From the NCBI GenBank assembly GCA_947564265.1, contig CANOBK010000011.1:1-49787 (forward strand): DNA of 49,787 bases, written 5' to 3'. Positions 7,636 through 15,709 of the stretch are shown here, in pieces (the stretch's first letter is position 1; every line of letters starts with the position of its first letter). The position numbers were made by a program, and so were the translations under genes. This stretch comes from an uncultured Caryophanales bacterium. Its GTDB lineage: Bacteria; Bacillota_I; Bacilli_A; RF39; UBA660. The notes beneath the pieces are model-generated. The model worked only from the letters and a program-made list of their open reading frames with translations. It did no database searches and was not told where the DNA came from.

Positions 7636-8160
7636 CTATTTTTCAAATTTGACAGTTACATAGACCTTTTCAGAAAAGTTTTCTTGAACCTTTTTCATAA
7701 TTTGATTTGCTAGATTACTATCATGATCTTGTTTTACGACAACGACTTTTACATTTGTCCCATCAATTTTAACAAAACTATCCAAAGAGAAATTGGATTT
7801 AATTTGACTTTCAATGGTAGTTTCTTTTGCTTTCAATTCATTTAATACTTTCATCTGCTCATAGGCATCATTCTTTTCTGTTGCAGTTGCCATTTCACTT
7901 GTCAATGTCGTTTTTAGTTCTGCCATTGCTTTTTCTCTTTCTTCTTCTAGTGTTACGCGCATTGTCACTAATGTTTCACTTTCTTGAATTGTTACTTTCG
8001 TATCATTCTCTTTTTTATCTGATGAAATTTCAGAATTTGTCTTCTCTGTATTCCCATTGTTGGTAAGTAATAGTTCATTTGGCATTGTAATATAATATAC
8101 ACTTAAAACTAAAATTAAACTGAACAAGGTTAAAAACCACAAACTTTGCTTGTTTATCAT
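7636..8160 (-). CDS. spoIIIAH: stage III sporulation protein AH (SpoIIIAH)
   Basis: SpoIIIAH is made in the mother cell. Its extracellular YscJ/FliF-like ring domain meets SpoIIQ of the forespore to form the feeding-tube channel. This 174-residue protein opens with MINKQSLWFLTLFSLILVLS and a short YYIT motif, the characteristic SpoIIIAH start and membrane segment. A polar Ser/Thr/Asn linker follows (32-65). The ring domain comes next, with LEEEREKAMAELKTTLTSE (72-90), KNDAYEQMKVLNELKAKETT and a final VKVVVVKQDHDSNLANQIMK block. GAGGAGGA precedes the ATG. The genes upstream are not spoIIIAA-AG, so it lies outside the usual octacistronic operon. A sigma-E-like promoter is found in the gap upstream. 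Confidence 0.9.
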   Translation of the reverse strand: MINKQSLWFLTLFSLILVLSVYYITMPNELLLTNNGNTEKTNSEISSDKKENDTKVTIQESETLVTMRVTLEEEREKAMAELKTTLTSEMATATEKNDAYEQMKVLNELKAKETTIESQIKSNFSLDSFVKIDGTNVKVVVVKQDHDSNLANQIMKKVQENFSEKVYVTVKFEK

Positions 8161-8183
8161 TGCATCCTCCTCTTTTCTACTAA

Positions 8184-8211
8184 ATCTTATGAGTGAAGGA
8201 AAAAGTTATGC
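8184..8211 (-). promoter_or_regulatory. candidate sigma-E promoter of spoIIIAH
   Basis: On the minus strand GCATAAC (8205-8211), a 13-base spacer and CATAAGAT (8184-8191) match the sigma-E pattern (KMATATT, 13-14 bases, CATACAHT) at most positions. It lies in the 65-base gap between the upstream unknown gene and spoIIIAH, about 25 bases before the start codon. Confidence 0.5.
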
Positions 8212-8225
8212 AAAAAAAAGAGTAT

Positions 8226-8825
8226 TTATTTCTTATACTCCAGTAATACTTTTAATTTTTCTTTACCCTTTTCAAAATCTAGCCAAGAAGGATTTAGTCC
8301 CGCCATTCCTTGAAAGACTTGTAAAAGTTCTAAATAGATATCAGGAGGAATCGTAAAACAGGCCTTTGTTAAAACTTCTGGATCTATTTTTCCATCCATC
8401 ATTGCCTGATAAGCTTCTATCAAGGGATAATACATTTCATTTTTGACAATATCATACTCTGATAGTCTAGTTAGGTGATATCGATAATAATTTTGAAAGG
8501 CTCTAAGAATTTTTTCATCGCAGAAGCTCCCTTTCTTTACGACTAAATGATTCTCTCCTACAATAATAATTTCTCTTGTATCATTCGATTTTTCATAAAT
8601 ACTTCTTTCTATATGAAATGGTTGATCCCTAAATACCTGCCGTAAACGATATCCAATATCTTTTTTCATTGATCTTAGTAAGGGACCCTCAATATTTTCT
8701 GCACTATATTGAATATTACTAACTGATTGAATTTCTATATCTTTATAAAATTCTTCATAAACAATTCTTTTTTCATGATATTTAAGTCCGTCCAGATAAA
8801 TAAAACTTGCTTCTTTCCAAAACAT
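8226..8825 (-). CDS. hypothetical protein, paralogue of the next gene
   Basis: An unrecognised 199-residue protein. It starts with ASFIYLDGLKYHEKRIVYEE, which aligns with ASFIYMNGLNYTKRIITYQD of the adjacent upstream gene. The two also share SNIQYSAEN / TSFHFDGTN, the block LIEAYQAMMDGKIDPEVL / LIELYQSLMCDEIDDSIV, and LELLQVFQGMAGL / LNILSILKGMAGV. They are therefore a diverged tandem duplication. Both are soluble and mixed alpha/beta, with no signal or membrane segment. The ribosome site is AGGAGAAA. The pair is co-directional with spoIIIAH, with nine bases between the two paralogues. No function can be assigned. Confidence 0.7.
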   Translation of the reverse strand: MFWKEASFIYLDGLKYHEKRIVYEEFYKDIEIQSVSNIQYSAENIEGPLLRSMKKDIGYRLRQVFRDQPFHIERSIYEKSNDTREIIIVGENHLVVKKGSFCDEKILRAFQNYYRYHLTRLSEYDIVKNEMYYPLIEAYQAMMDGKIDPEVLTKACFTIPPDIYLELLQVFQGMAGLNPSWLDFEKGKEKLKVLLEYKK

Positions 8826-8834
8826 CTTTTTCTC

Positions 8835-9476
8835 CTATCTATATAATCGTTGGAATCTATGTGACCAATATGGCTGATGATTGATTCCCTCTAACAAAGA
8901 TTTTACTTTTTTCTTAGAAGATTCTTGTAATATTTGGTTTTCTTCAACCCCTGCCATTCCTTTCAAAATAGAAAGGATATTTAAGTAAAATTCTTCTGGT
9001 TGTGAATCACAAAACAAACTGACGATTGAATCATCAATCTCATCACACATTAGACTTTGATAAAGTTCTATTAACGAATCATATTCATCTCTAGAAATTT
9101 CTTTCTTTAAAGAGAGAGATTGTTTATGCCATTTTTCATATTGATTGTAAACTTCCAAAATGGAAGAATCTACTGTCTTTTCACGATCTAAAACTAATCC
9201 TTGATTTGCAATTATCATAGTCTCTAATTCTTCCGATGGAAGCGTTGTTCTTTCCCACAAAATTGGTTGATTGTATTTTGTAAGAGTTTCTTTCATTCCC
9301 TTTCTTGCTTCTTCTATCATTGCATTCTGTAACTTAGTACTAACATTTGTACCATCAAAGTGAAAACTCGTTACATCTTGAATTCTAAAATCGCTTGTAT
9401 AATCTTGATATGTAATGATCCTTTTTGTATAATTTAGACCATTCATGTAAATAAAACTTGCTTTCTTTGTTTCCAT
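8835..9476 (-). CDS. hypothetical protein, tandem paralogue
   Basis: An unrecognised 213-residue protein and first gene of the tandem pair. Residues 1-60 form a likely beta-rich unit (ASFIYMNGLNYTKRIITYQD, SFHFDGTNVSTKLQNAM). The middle contains LPSEELETMIIANQGLVLDR, and the last third is helical (SLKKEISRDEYDSLIELYQS, FYLNILSILKGMAGV). Relative to its paralogue it has a 15-residue basic and aromatic tail (HQPYWSHRFQRLYR). The ribosome site ACAGGAGAA is clear. It is divergent from the gene at 9644, so the 167-base gap between them carries two promoters. Association with sporulation is suggested only by its neighbour spoIIIAH. Confidence 0.7.
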   Translation of the reverse strand: METKKASFIYMNGLNYTKRIITYQDYTSDFRIQDVTSFHFDGTNVSTKLQNAMIEEARKGMKETLTKYNQPILWERTTLPSEELETMIIANQGLVLDREKTVDSSILEVYNQYEKWHKQSLSLKKEISRDEYDSLIELYQSLMCDEIDDSIVSLFCDSQPEEFYLNILSILKGMAGVEENQILQESSKKKVKSLLEGINHQPYWSHRFQRLYR

Positions 9477-9643
9477 TCTATTCTCCTGTTCTAACTCATG
9501 AACTTTTTATTCATGTAAGAAAAGAATAACATAAGAGATGAGAGAAATCAATTAAAATAAGGCATCAATAAGAATTTATTATTACCGTTTCTTTTTTTGA
9601 TATTTTATGATATAATCAGTAACGTCATGGGGGATAAAAGAAT

Positions 9644-10600
9644 ATGGATAACACATTTATTTGTAATAAAGTAGCGGGATTGTCAAATCGGTTTGAAACG
9701 TGCAATACAGAGTTAAAGAAACGTTATATTGCTAAGAATATTACACTATTTAATACATTGATATCAAGTATGTTAAACTCAAAAGGAACTTTTGGAACAG
9801 GATATCCATTTTATGCACTAGAAAAAAATTTTAAAGGAACATTGCCTGTAATTCATGAACAAATTCGGTATAATAATCAACTAAAACAGGAGGGTGAACA
9901 GAGTAATCATATCATATGGCCATGCTATGAATGTTTACGAGATAATGGAGATGAAATGCCTGATTTAAAAAAGGTTTGTAATTCCTGTAAAAAAATTGAA
10001 CCTTCTTTAAAACCTAGAAAAATTATCAATCGACTTCCAGATATTGATATGTGGGTAGTCTGCAATGAATGTAATATTCAAGCTGCAGCTGACGAATTAA
10101 TTTCTTTATTCGAAGAAAATAATATTCAACCATCTGATATAAATCCAATTCAAACAATTGAGGATATCTCAGATATTGTAAATGATTTAGAAAATGATAC
10201 AATGCCTAAAAAGTTATTACCAATTGATGCTCATATTATTGGATATTCTTCTTTATTCTCATTATTGAAATTAGTGCCTGCAATACTTAAATTTTCAAGC
10301 GAAACTGATACCATTCCTTACTTGCCAATTCACCCTCTTTCTTATCGAAAGGTATGGCAATATGATGATGTTGCCTACAATTTTATTCACGATTTCTTAT
10401 CCAGTTTCACTGAATTTAACTTTGATCCAGAATTAGAAAAGTTATTACTTGAAACTAGATCATTCGTGGCTAATCAATATTCTAAAGAACAATTATATGA
10501 TTATTTAATTATGACTGGACCAAAATCAGTGAAAGAAAGACATAAAACATCATTATTAAAAGATCGATTTGAAGAAAGGATTCACTCATGGAAAAATTAA
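9644..10600 (+). CDS. hypothetical protein with Cys-pair motifs, partner of PHP gene
   Basis: I do not recognise this 318-residue protein. Cysteine pairs CYECLRD, CNSCKK and CNECN occur near residues 103-145 and could bind zinc. Between them is the striking block RKIINRLPDIDMWVVCNEC. The C-terminal half is helical (IDAHIIGYSSLFSLLKLVPA, LPIHPLSYRKVWQYDD, FIHDFLSSFTEFNFDPELEK). No signal peptide or membrane segment is seen. The RLPDIDMWV segment faintly recalls nucleotidyltransferase active-site strands (DxD), but this is a guess. It overlaps the PHP phosphoesterase gene by 13 bases, so the two are coupled and probably act together. GGGGGA lies about nine bases before the ATG. Confidence 0.75.
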   Translation: MDNTFICNKVAGLSNRFETCNTELKKRYIAKNITLFNTLISSMLNSKGTFGTGYPFYALEKNFKGTLPVIHEQIRYNNQLKQEGEQSNHIIWPCYECLRDNGDEMPDLKKVCNSCKKIEPSLKPRKIINRLPDIDMWVVCNECNIQAAADELISLFEENNIQPSDINPIQTIEDISDIVNDLENDTMPKKLLPIDAHIIGYSSLFSLLKLVPAILKFSSETDTIPYLPIHPLSYRKVWQYDDVAYNFIHDFLSSFTEFNFDPELEKLLLETRSFVANQYSKEQLYDYLIMTGPKSVKERHKTSLLKDRFEERIHSWKN

Positions 10601-11484
10601 TTGATTTACATATTCATACCAATTTCTCAGATGGTGCGCTCTCTCCTAAGGAGGTTATTGATACTGCTTATAACAATGGGGTTCAAATAATTGCTATTGC
10701 AGACCATGATACCATTGATGCTTACACAGAAGAATTATCAGAATATGCAAAAGAAAAACAAATAGCAATAATTCCTGCCGTTGAAATATCAACTAAAACA
10801 AAGAAAGCAGGAATTCATGTACTAGGTTATAATTTTGATATTCATCATCAGGAACTAAGGCAAAAACTTTTTTCTTTAAGAAATGCAAGACATGAATATT
10901 TATTTAATGTATCTAAAAAATTAAATAAACTTGGTTATCTTTTACATACAGAAGAATTAGATCAAATAGAGGCTGTCACAAAAGCACATATTGCTAAAGA
11001 TGTAATTAATCATGAACAAAATAAAGATATCCTTCTAAAAAATTTTAATAAGATTCCGAGTATGGGAGAGTTTATAGAAACCATCATGAATGAAGGATGC
11101 CCCGCTTATGTAAAAAAAGAGACAATTACCCCTAAAGAAGCATCTGAACTCATTAAAAAGGCAGGTGGAAAAGCAATTTTAGCTCACCCAGTAGCTTATC
11201 AATATGAGGATCATTTAAGCGAAGAGGAAATTTTATCTTTAGTGAAAGAAATGAAAGCAGATGGAATCGAATCTAACTACATCTATATTGATCGAAGCAA
11301 TAACAAAATTAATGAAATTCATAAATGGAATAAAATCGCAAAAGAACATCATTTAATAGTAACAATTGGTTCTGATTTTCATAATCAAGATGGAATTCAT
11401 CCTGAGATTGGTCTGATTCATGAAAATCTTAATCTTGATCATTCTTTTATGAATTCAATTATTTCTAATTTAATGAATGAATAA
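10588..11484 (+). CDS. PHP-domain phosphoesterase
   Basis: A metal-dependent phosphoesterase of the PHP family, 298 residues. Motif I is LIDLHIHTNFSDG (residues 4-16, the H-x-H pair). Motif II is IAIADHDTIDAY (36-47), then IPAVEISTK near 58 and HVLGYNF near 73. KAILAHPVAY near 195 and GSDFHNQDG near 267 supply the remaining metal ligands. The layout is that of the TrpH/YciV group, known members of which hydrolyse 3',5'-bisphosphonucleotides or trim RNA 5' ends; the substrate here is unknown. The gene overlaps the unknown Cys-rich gene upstream. A hairpin terminator lies directly downstream. Confidence 0.92.
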   Translation: MEKLIDLHIHTNFSDGALSPKEVIDTAYNNGVQIIAIADHDTIDAYTEELSEYAKEKQIAIIPAVEISTKTKKAGIHVLGYNFDIHHQELRQKLFSLRNARHEYLFNVSKKLNKLGYLLHTEELDQIEAVTKAHIAKDVINHEQNKDILLKNFNKIPSMGEFIETIMNEGCPAYVKKETITPKEASELIKKAGGKAILAHPVAYQYEDHLSEEEILSLVKEMKADGIESNYIYIDRSNNKINEIHKWNKIAKEHHLIVTIGSDFHNQDGIHPEIGLIHENLNLDHSFMNSIISNLMNE

Positions 11485-11510
11485 ACTACAGAATTGTAGT
11501 TTTTTATTTT
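11485..11510 (+). terminator. Terminator after PHP gene
   Basis: The hairpin ACTACA-GAAT-TGTAGT is followed by TTTTTATTTT, immediately after the PHP stop codon. The convergent efp gene ends 20 bases further on. Confidence 0.8.
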
Positions 11511-11530
11511 CATAAAAAAAGAACATATTT

Positions 11531-12088
11531 CTATGCTCTAGAAGAATATTTTCCATCTTTTGAAGTTACAAGAATTGTTTCCCCTTCTTCAATAAATAAT
11601 GGAACTTTAATTGTCATACCATTTTCAAGAGTAGCATCTTTCATGGCTCCACTACTTGTATTTCCTTTTACAGCAGGTTCTGAATGTGTAATTACATATT
11701 CAATCTTATCTGGTAAAGACATTCCAAGAACTTCTCCTTCATAAGAAGTAATACTTACAATCAAGTTTTCTTTTAAGAACTTTGCATCGTCTCCTAAAGA
11801 AGATTGGTTTAATTCCATTTGATCATAGGTTTCCATATTCATGAAATAATAAATGCCGTTCATTTCATAAAGATATTGCATATCTCTTCTTTCAATATGG
11901 GCAGTTTCAATTTTAATTCCTGCATTGAATCTTTCTTCGATGATTGAACCTGTTCTTAAATTTTTTAATTTTGCAGTAACGAAAGCTGCTCCTTTTCCTG
12001 GCTTTACATGTCCTAATTCTAATACTGTGTAGATATTTCCATCCATTTGAATAGTCATTCCTACTTTTAAATCATTTACATTAACCAT
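11531..12088 (-). CDS. efp: elongation factor P
   Basis: EF-P enters the ribosomal E site and relieves stalling at polyproline stretches. The 185-residue length is typical. The KOW-like first domain has VNVNDLKVGMTIQMDGNIYT and VKPGKGAAFVTAKLKNLRTG, which includes the loop tip PGKGAA with the lysine that is modified in many species. The OB domains follow with RRDMQYLYEMNGIYYFMNME and VKGNTSSGAMKDATLENGMT. It lies downstream of rpmG with a weak hairpin between them, and AAGGAGG precedes the ATG. Confidence 0.97.
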   Translation of the reverse strand: MVNVNDLKVGMTIQMDGNIYTVLELGHVKPGKGAAFVTAKLKNLRTGSIIEERFNAGIKIETAHIERRDMQYLYEMNGIYYFMNMETYDQMELNQSSLGDDAKFLKENLIVSITSYEGEVLGMSLPDKIEYVITHSEPAVKGNTSSGAMKDATLENGMTIKVPLFIEEGETILVTSKDGKYSSRA

Positions 12089-12107
12089 CTAAAATCCTCC
12101 TTTTATA

Positions 12108-12134
12108 AAACGATAGGAGAATGATTCACTCTCC
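12108..12134 (-). terminator. weak terminator or attenuator between rpmG and efp
   Basis: The inverted repeat ATAGGAGA-(8)-TCTCCTAT is followed on the minus strand by CGTTTTAT, which is a poor T tract. On the plus strand seven Ts follow, but no plus gene reads into it. Partial read-through from rpmG into efp is likely. Confidence 0.45.
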
Positions 12135-12143
12135 TATTTTTTT

Positions 12144-12308
12144 CTATTTCTTTTCTTTATGTGCCGTATGCTTACGACAATGTGAACAGTATTTCTTTAA
12201 TTCAAGTCTGTCAGTTGTATTCTTAACATTCTTACTTACTCTATAATTTTCATTATTACATTCTGTACACACTAGAGTCTTATTCTGTCTATTTCCAACT
12301 TTTGCCAT
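12144..12308 (-). CDS. rpmG: 50S ribosomal protein L33
   Basis: A 54-residue protein starting [20 protein letters not shown] and ending with [16 protein letters not shown]. It has the two CxxC zinc-binding pairs (CTEC and CSHC), so it is the zinc-containing L33 form. The [19 protein letters not shown] segment is typical of L33. GGAGGGA precedes the ATG and a promoter lies upstream. In B. subtilis several rpmG copies respond to zinc; no Zur site is evident here. Confidence 0.96.
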   Translation of the reverse strand: MAKVGNRQNKTLVCTECNNENYRVSKNVKNTTDRLELKKYCSHCRKHTAHKEKK

Positions 12309-12334
12309 AATATCCCTCCTCGTTTCCTATAGGT

Positions 12335-12362
12335 ATTATATCAAAAAATTAAGAAAAATCAA
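12335..12362 (-). promoter_or_regulatory. promoter of rpmG
   Basis: On the minus strand TTGATT (12357-12362), a 16-base spacer and TATAAT (12335-12340) lie about 27 bases before the rpmG start. Confidence 0.6.
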
Positions 12363-12432
12363 AAGCTTTTTTGCATTTTCCGAGTTTTTTTATAAAATTA
12401 AAGAAGGCAATGAAAAAAAGAGAAATCTCTCA

Positions 12433-14451
12433 CTATAAATTTCTACTAAAATAGTAGTTAGAAATCTCTCTTGCAATTCGACGATTCACATAACTATGAA
12501 AGGAAATTCCTGTACTTGGATCTTCTACATCAGGAGATGTCACTGTAATTGTCATTTCTGGATGATCAAAGGGTGCATAACCAACAAATGCATTACTAAC
12601 TGTCGCCGTATCAATCTTTCCATCGCCATTCGTATCTAAAAAACTTTCACTTGTTCCTGTTTTTCCAGCAGGATCTGGCGCATCACCCATGACTCTTTTT
12701 CCAAGTCCAATCGTCATAACTGCCCGAAATCCCTCCTGTACTCTTTTTAAATATTCCTCTTTTGTATCTACTCGATTCTGAAGAACAGGCATCACTTCAT
12801 ATGCAAGGGCACCGAGACCTTCTACTTCCGTTGGTTCATACACTGCTTTTAAAAGATGTGGTTGATACCGATTTCCACTAGAAGCAATGGTTGTTATATA
12901 TTGTGACAATTGAATTGGCGTATAAGTATCGTACTGTCCAATCGCATAGTTTAATAAGAATTCTGGCTTTTGACTGGTTCCGATATAGCCTAGACTTTCT
13001 ACTGGTAAATCAATCCCCGTTTTTACTCCTAGTCCAAACTGAGCAAATGTATTCCGGTAAGTCGTAAAGGCTTCTGGGTCAATAGAAATATCCGCATTAT
13101 AAGAATAATTGGCTCCACCTACACGCATCGCGATTTTAAACTGATAGACATTCGATGACTCGGCTAAAGCAATGATATCATTCAATCGACCTACTTGATG
13201 AGAAGAACATTTGGCGGGAATCGATTTAATTTTAATACACTCGTCCGTCATCACTTCCCCTATTTTTAATACTCCTGTATTGTAACCTACTAACATCGAG
13301 GCTCCCTTCACAACACTTCCTGGCGCCATAGGATCCGTTAACGCATAAGGAGTAATGTCAGTTCCTTGATATCCATTTTCTGTTGCTACCAATTTTCTTC
13401 CTGATATCGCTAAAATTTCCCCTGTTCCTGGTTGTTGAATCACGGCATATGTTTTATCGAAATATTTGGTGTTTGCCTCCCCTTTGGCTCGAATTAACTC
13501 TTGATCAATTAACTCATCTACCTTTTGTTGAAGTTCAATATCAATTGTCAACACAATATCGTTTCCACGAATCGCATCCGATACTTTTTCTAAACTCGAA
13601 TCTGTTCCTTTTAAATACTTTGCCTTTGTTCCTTTTAATAAGTGTTCATACTGAAGCTCTATGTTACTAGTACCCACTCGATCTGTTAACTGATATCCTA
13701 AAGATAAATACTTTTGTTTGTTTTCTTTTGTTACTGGTCCAATATTTCCTAAAACAGAACGAAGCGTATCTCCATATAAATACTTTCTTTGCCATGTAAC
13801 TTTTGTATCAACTCCCCGAAAAGAAGAAACGTTTTCTGAAAAATAAGAATATTCTTCATCGGTAACTCCCTCGTTTTTTAAAATTTTTTCCTGATAAGAA
13901 TAACCTTGATTCATTAGATAGTAAAGATAAGCCGCTTTTAAATCTTCTTCCTGATAAATGGATAGTTCCTCTTCTGTAATTCTAGAAATTTTTAACTCTT
14001 CAATTTCTTTAGAACTTAATTCTCTTCTTTTTAATTTTTGATATTCTTCCTCCGTAATTTTTTCTGTTCCTTTTTCTGGATATTGAATCAAATAAAATTC
14101 TTTTAGATTCCTGATGTGAAGTTTTGATGTATCAAGGGATAAATGTTTTCCAATTTCATAGGCAAGAGCAATTTCTTCTTTTGCCGTAATCTTCTTTTCT
14201 TTTTGATAATAAATTACGGGAATTGCTACATTATCTACTAATAGTTTATAGTTTCTGTCATAAATTCGTCCCCTAGGAGCACTCTCCCCCTCCACAATCA
14301 CTTCCGTTAAATTTTTTAAGTTCTTCTCATAATAAGCACTACGTAAGTAAATAATATGATAGAGGGAATAAAATAAAATAACAAAAAAACAAGCCACTAA
14401 AATTTCTAAAACAAGAATTCTATTTTCAATTACTTTTTTATATCTTTTCAT
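12433..14451 (-). CDS. class B penicillin-binding protein (transpeptidase)
   Basis: A peptidoglycan D,D-transpeptidase of 672 residues. It has a short cytoplasmic N-terminus, a membrane segment (ILVLEILVACFFVILFYSLY), and a long PBP-dimer domain with APRGRIYDRNYKLLVDN near 58-74. The transpeptidase domain carries SVVK (active Ser) in APGSVVKGASML near 378-389, SSN in AESSNVYQF near 430, and KTGTSES near 603. There is no transglycosylase domain and there are no PASTA repeats. PBP2/MrdA and SpoVD/FtsI types both remain possible; the lack of PASTA repeats and of neighbouring mreBCD or mur-ftsW genes leaves it open. I took the ATG at 14451, because GGTGA precedes it; an ATG at 14463 has no ribosome site. 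Confidence 0.92.
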   Translation of the reverse strand: MKRYKKVIENRILVLEILVACFFVILFYSLYHIIYLRSAYYEKNLKNLTEVIVEGESAPRGRIYDRNYKLLVDNVAIPVIYYQKEKKITAKEEIALAYEIGKHLSLDTSKLHIRNLKEFYLIQYPEKGTEKITEEEYQKLKRRELSSKEIEELKISRITEEELSIYQEEDLKAAYLYYLMNQGYSYQEKILKNEGVTDEEYSYFSENVSSFRGVDTKVTWQRKYLYGDTLRSVLGNIGPVTKENKQKYLSLGYQLTDRVGTSNIELQYEHLLKGTKAKYLKGTDSSLEKVSDAIRGNDIVLTIDIELQQKVDELIDQELIRAKGEANTKYFDKTYAVIQQPGTGEILAISGRKLVATENGYQGTDITPYALTDPMAPGSVVKGASMLVGYNTGVLKIGEVMTDECIKIKSIPAKCSSHQVGRLNDIIALAESSNVYQFKIAMRVGGANYSYNADISIDPEAFTTYRNTFAQFGLGVKTGIDLPVESLGYIGTSQKPEFLLNYAIGQYDTYTPIQLSQYITTIASSGNRYQPHLLKAVYEPTEVEGLGALAYEVMPVLQNRVDTKEEYLKRVQEGFRAVMTIGLGKRVMGDAPDPAGKTGTSESFLDTNGDGKIDTATVSNAFVGYAPFDHPEMTITVTSPDVEDPSTGISFHSYVNRRIAREISNYYFSRNL

Positions 14452-14517
14452 AGAGTTCACCATTTATAGTCTGTACTTTTTTGAAGAAAACTTGCATATA
14501 TTTTAATGGGTGAAGAT

Positions 14518-14772
14518 ATGTACAAAAATTTATTAAAACAATGGATTACAAATATCCAACAAGAAGATTTTAACCGCTATTTAAAAATGAATGGATTATG
14601 GACATCAGATCAGGAAGCAAAAGTTCTCTACCAATTTTTAAAGGAAGATTGGGAAGATATTTACGATGGAAAACAGGAGACTTTTTCCAAGTTACAGAAG
14701 AATATTTCAGAAGGAACTTATCAAAAGTTGTATTCTCTCTACGAACAAGCTAAGAAAAAGTATAATATTTAA
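14518..14772 (+). CDS. DUF2624-like small protein (YqfT-like)
   Basis: An 84-residue protein with LKQWITNIQQEDFNRYLKMN then GLWTSDQEAKVLYQFLKEDW and a final KLYSLYEQAKKKY. This resembles, from memory, the YqfT/DUF2624 family of spore-forming Bacilli (pattern LLKYAKMYGVSLTKEQA...LFTQF). In B. subtilis yqfT sits next to yqfS (nfo); here the gene also neighbours nfo, but in convergent orientation. I chose the ATG at 14518 because GGGTGAAG is the ribosome site; that site covers the alternative ATG at 14506. The function is unknown. Confidence 0.7.
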   Translation: MYKNLLKQWITNIQQEDFNRYLKMNGLWTSDQEAKVLYQFLKEDWEDIYDGKQETFSKLQKNISEGTYQKLYSLYEQAKKKYNI

Positions 14773-14801
14773 ACCAGTAGAAAAATCTACTGGTTTTTTT
14801 G
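14773..14801 (+). terminator. Terminator after DUF2624-like gene
   Basis: The perfect stem ACCAGTAG / CTACTGGT with a 6-base loop is followed by seven Ts. It lies just past the stop and faces the end of nfo. Confidence 0.88.
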
Positions 14802-14826
14802 ATATTATGTAAACTTTTTATCTTTT

Positions 14827-15708
14827 TTAATTCGCTTTTTCTAGATTTTCTCTCCAACCATCTTCCCACTTTTTTTCACGAATCATTTCAATTTCTTTTT
14901 TATAGGGAGCAAATTCTCTATTAATGAAAGGAGTTTCTAGAATCTTAGGAACGTTTTCTAATAGCGGATGATCAATTACTTTTAAAAGTAAATCAAACCC
15001 TAGTGTTCCATATCCTAAATTTTCATGTCGATCTTTATGAGCACCTCGCTCATTTTTACTATCATTAATATGAACACAACCAATTTTGTCAATCCCAATG
15101 ATAGAATCAAATTTCTTTAAAAATGAATCAAAATCTGATAAATCATAGCCTGCATCATTTAGATGACAAGTATCGATACAGACTCCAATTCTTTCTTGAT
15201 TGGTAACACCATCGATGATTTTTTTTAATTCCTCTAAGTTTCTACCAATTTCCGTTCCCTTTCCTGCCATAGTTTCTAATAACACTTTCACATGACCATG
15301 ATCATTTAAGAAGACAGCATTTAGTCCACGAATAATATTTTCAATTCCTTCTTCTACTCCTTGTCCAACATGACTTCCAGGATGAAGAACCATTCTACGA
15401 ACACCTAACTGTTCACATCGTTCCAACTCTTCTGTTAAAAAACGAATTCCAAATTCTAAATTATTTGCATTCGCTAAATTGATAATATAAGGTGCATGAA
15501 CAACCACTTGTTCAAAGCAAACTTCATTTTCTTTCATCAAAAGAAGTGCCTCTAATGTCTTCTCATCACTGATTGAATATCTCAGTGTATTTTGAGGAGC
15601 TCCTGTATAAAACATAAAGGTGTTCGCTCCATAACTAATCGCTTCTTTTGTACTTCTTAATAATTGATCTTTCTTATCAAAAGAAACATGAGAACCAATA
15701 TAAAGCAT
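14827..15708 (-). CDS. nfo: endonuclease IV (AP endonuclease)
   Basis: A zinc-dependent AP endonuclease that cuts 5' to abasic sites in base-excision repair; in B. subtilis it also protects germinating spores. The 293-residue protein has the TIM-barrel signatures: LYIGSHVSFDKKD at the start, VVLHPGSHVGQG-type block RMVLHPGSHVGQGVEEG near 104-120, GVCIDTCHLNDAGYD near 174-188 and CVHINDSKNERGAHKDRHEN near 210-229. The final EtP motif is in ILETPFIN. The gene begins one base beyond the stop of the pilin-like gene upstream, so it is coupled to it; this is an odd partner. Confidence 0.97.
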   Translation of the reverse strand: MLYIGSHVSFDKKDQLLRSTKEAISYGANTFMFYTGAPQNTLRYSISDEKTLEALLLMKENEVCFEQVVVHAPYIINLANANNLEFGIRFLTEELERCEQLGVRRMVLHPGSHVGQGVEEGIENIIRGLNAVFLNDHGHVKVLLETMAGKGTEIGRNLEELKKIIDGVTNQERIGVCIDTCHLNDAGYDLSDFDSFLKKFDSIIGIDKIGCVHINDSKNERGAHKDRHENLGYGTLGFDLLLKVIDHPLLENVPKILETPFINREFAPYKKEIEMIREKKWEDGWRENLEKAN

Positions 15709-15709
15709 A

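Noticed and set aside
9598-9616. TATAAT box before the gene at 9644
   Set aside because: The -10 is perfect, but the -35 position reads TTTCTT, so I did not list a promoter.
12433-12455. Terminator after the PBP gene
   Set aside because: The repeats AGAGATTTCTC downstream and inside the gene are direct repeats, and the only hairpin has four or five pairs. A terminator is possible but not convincing.
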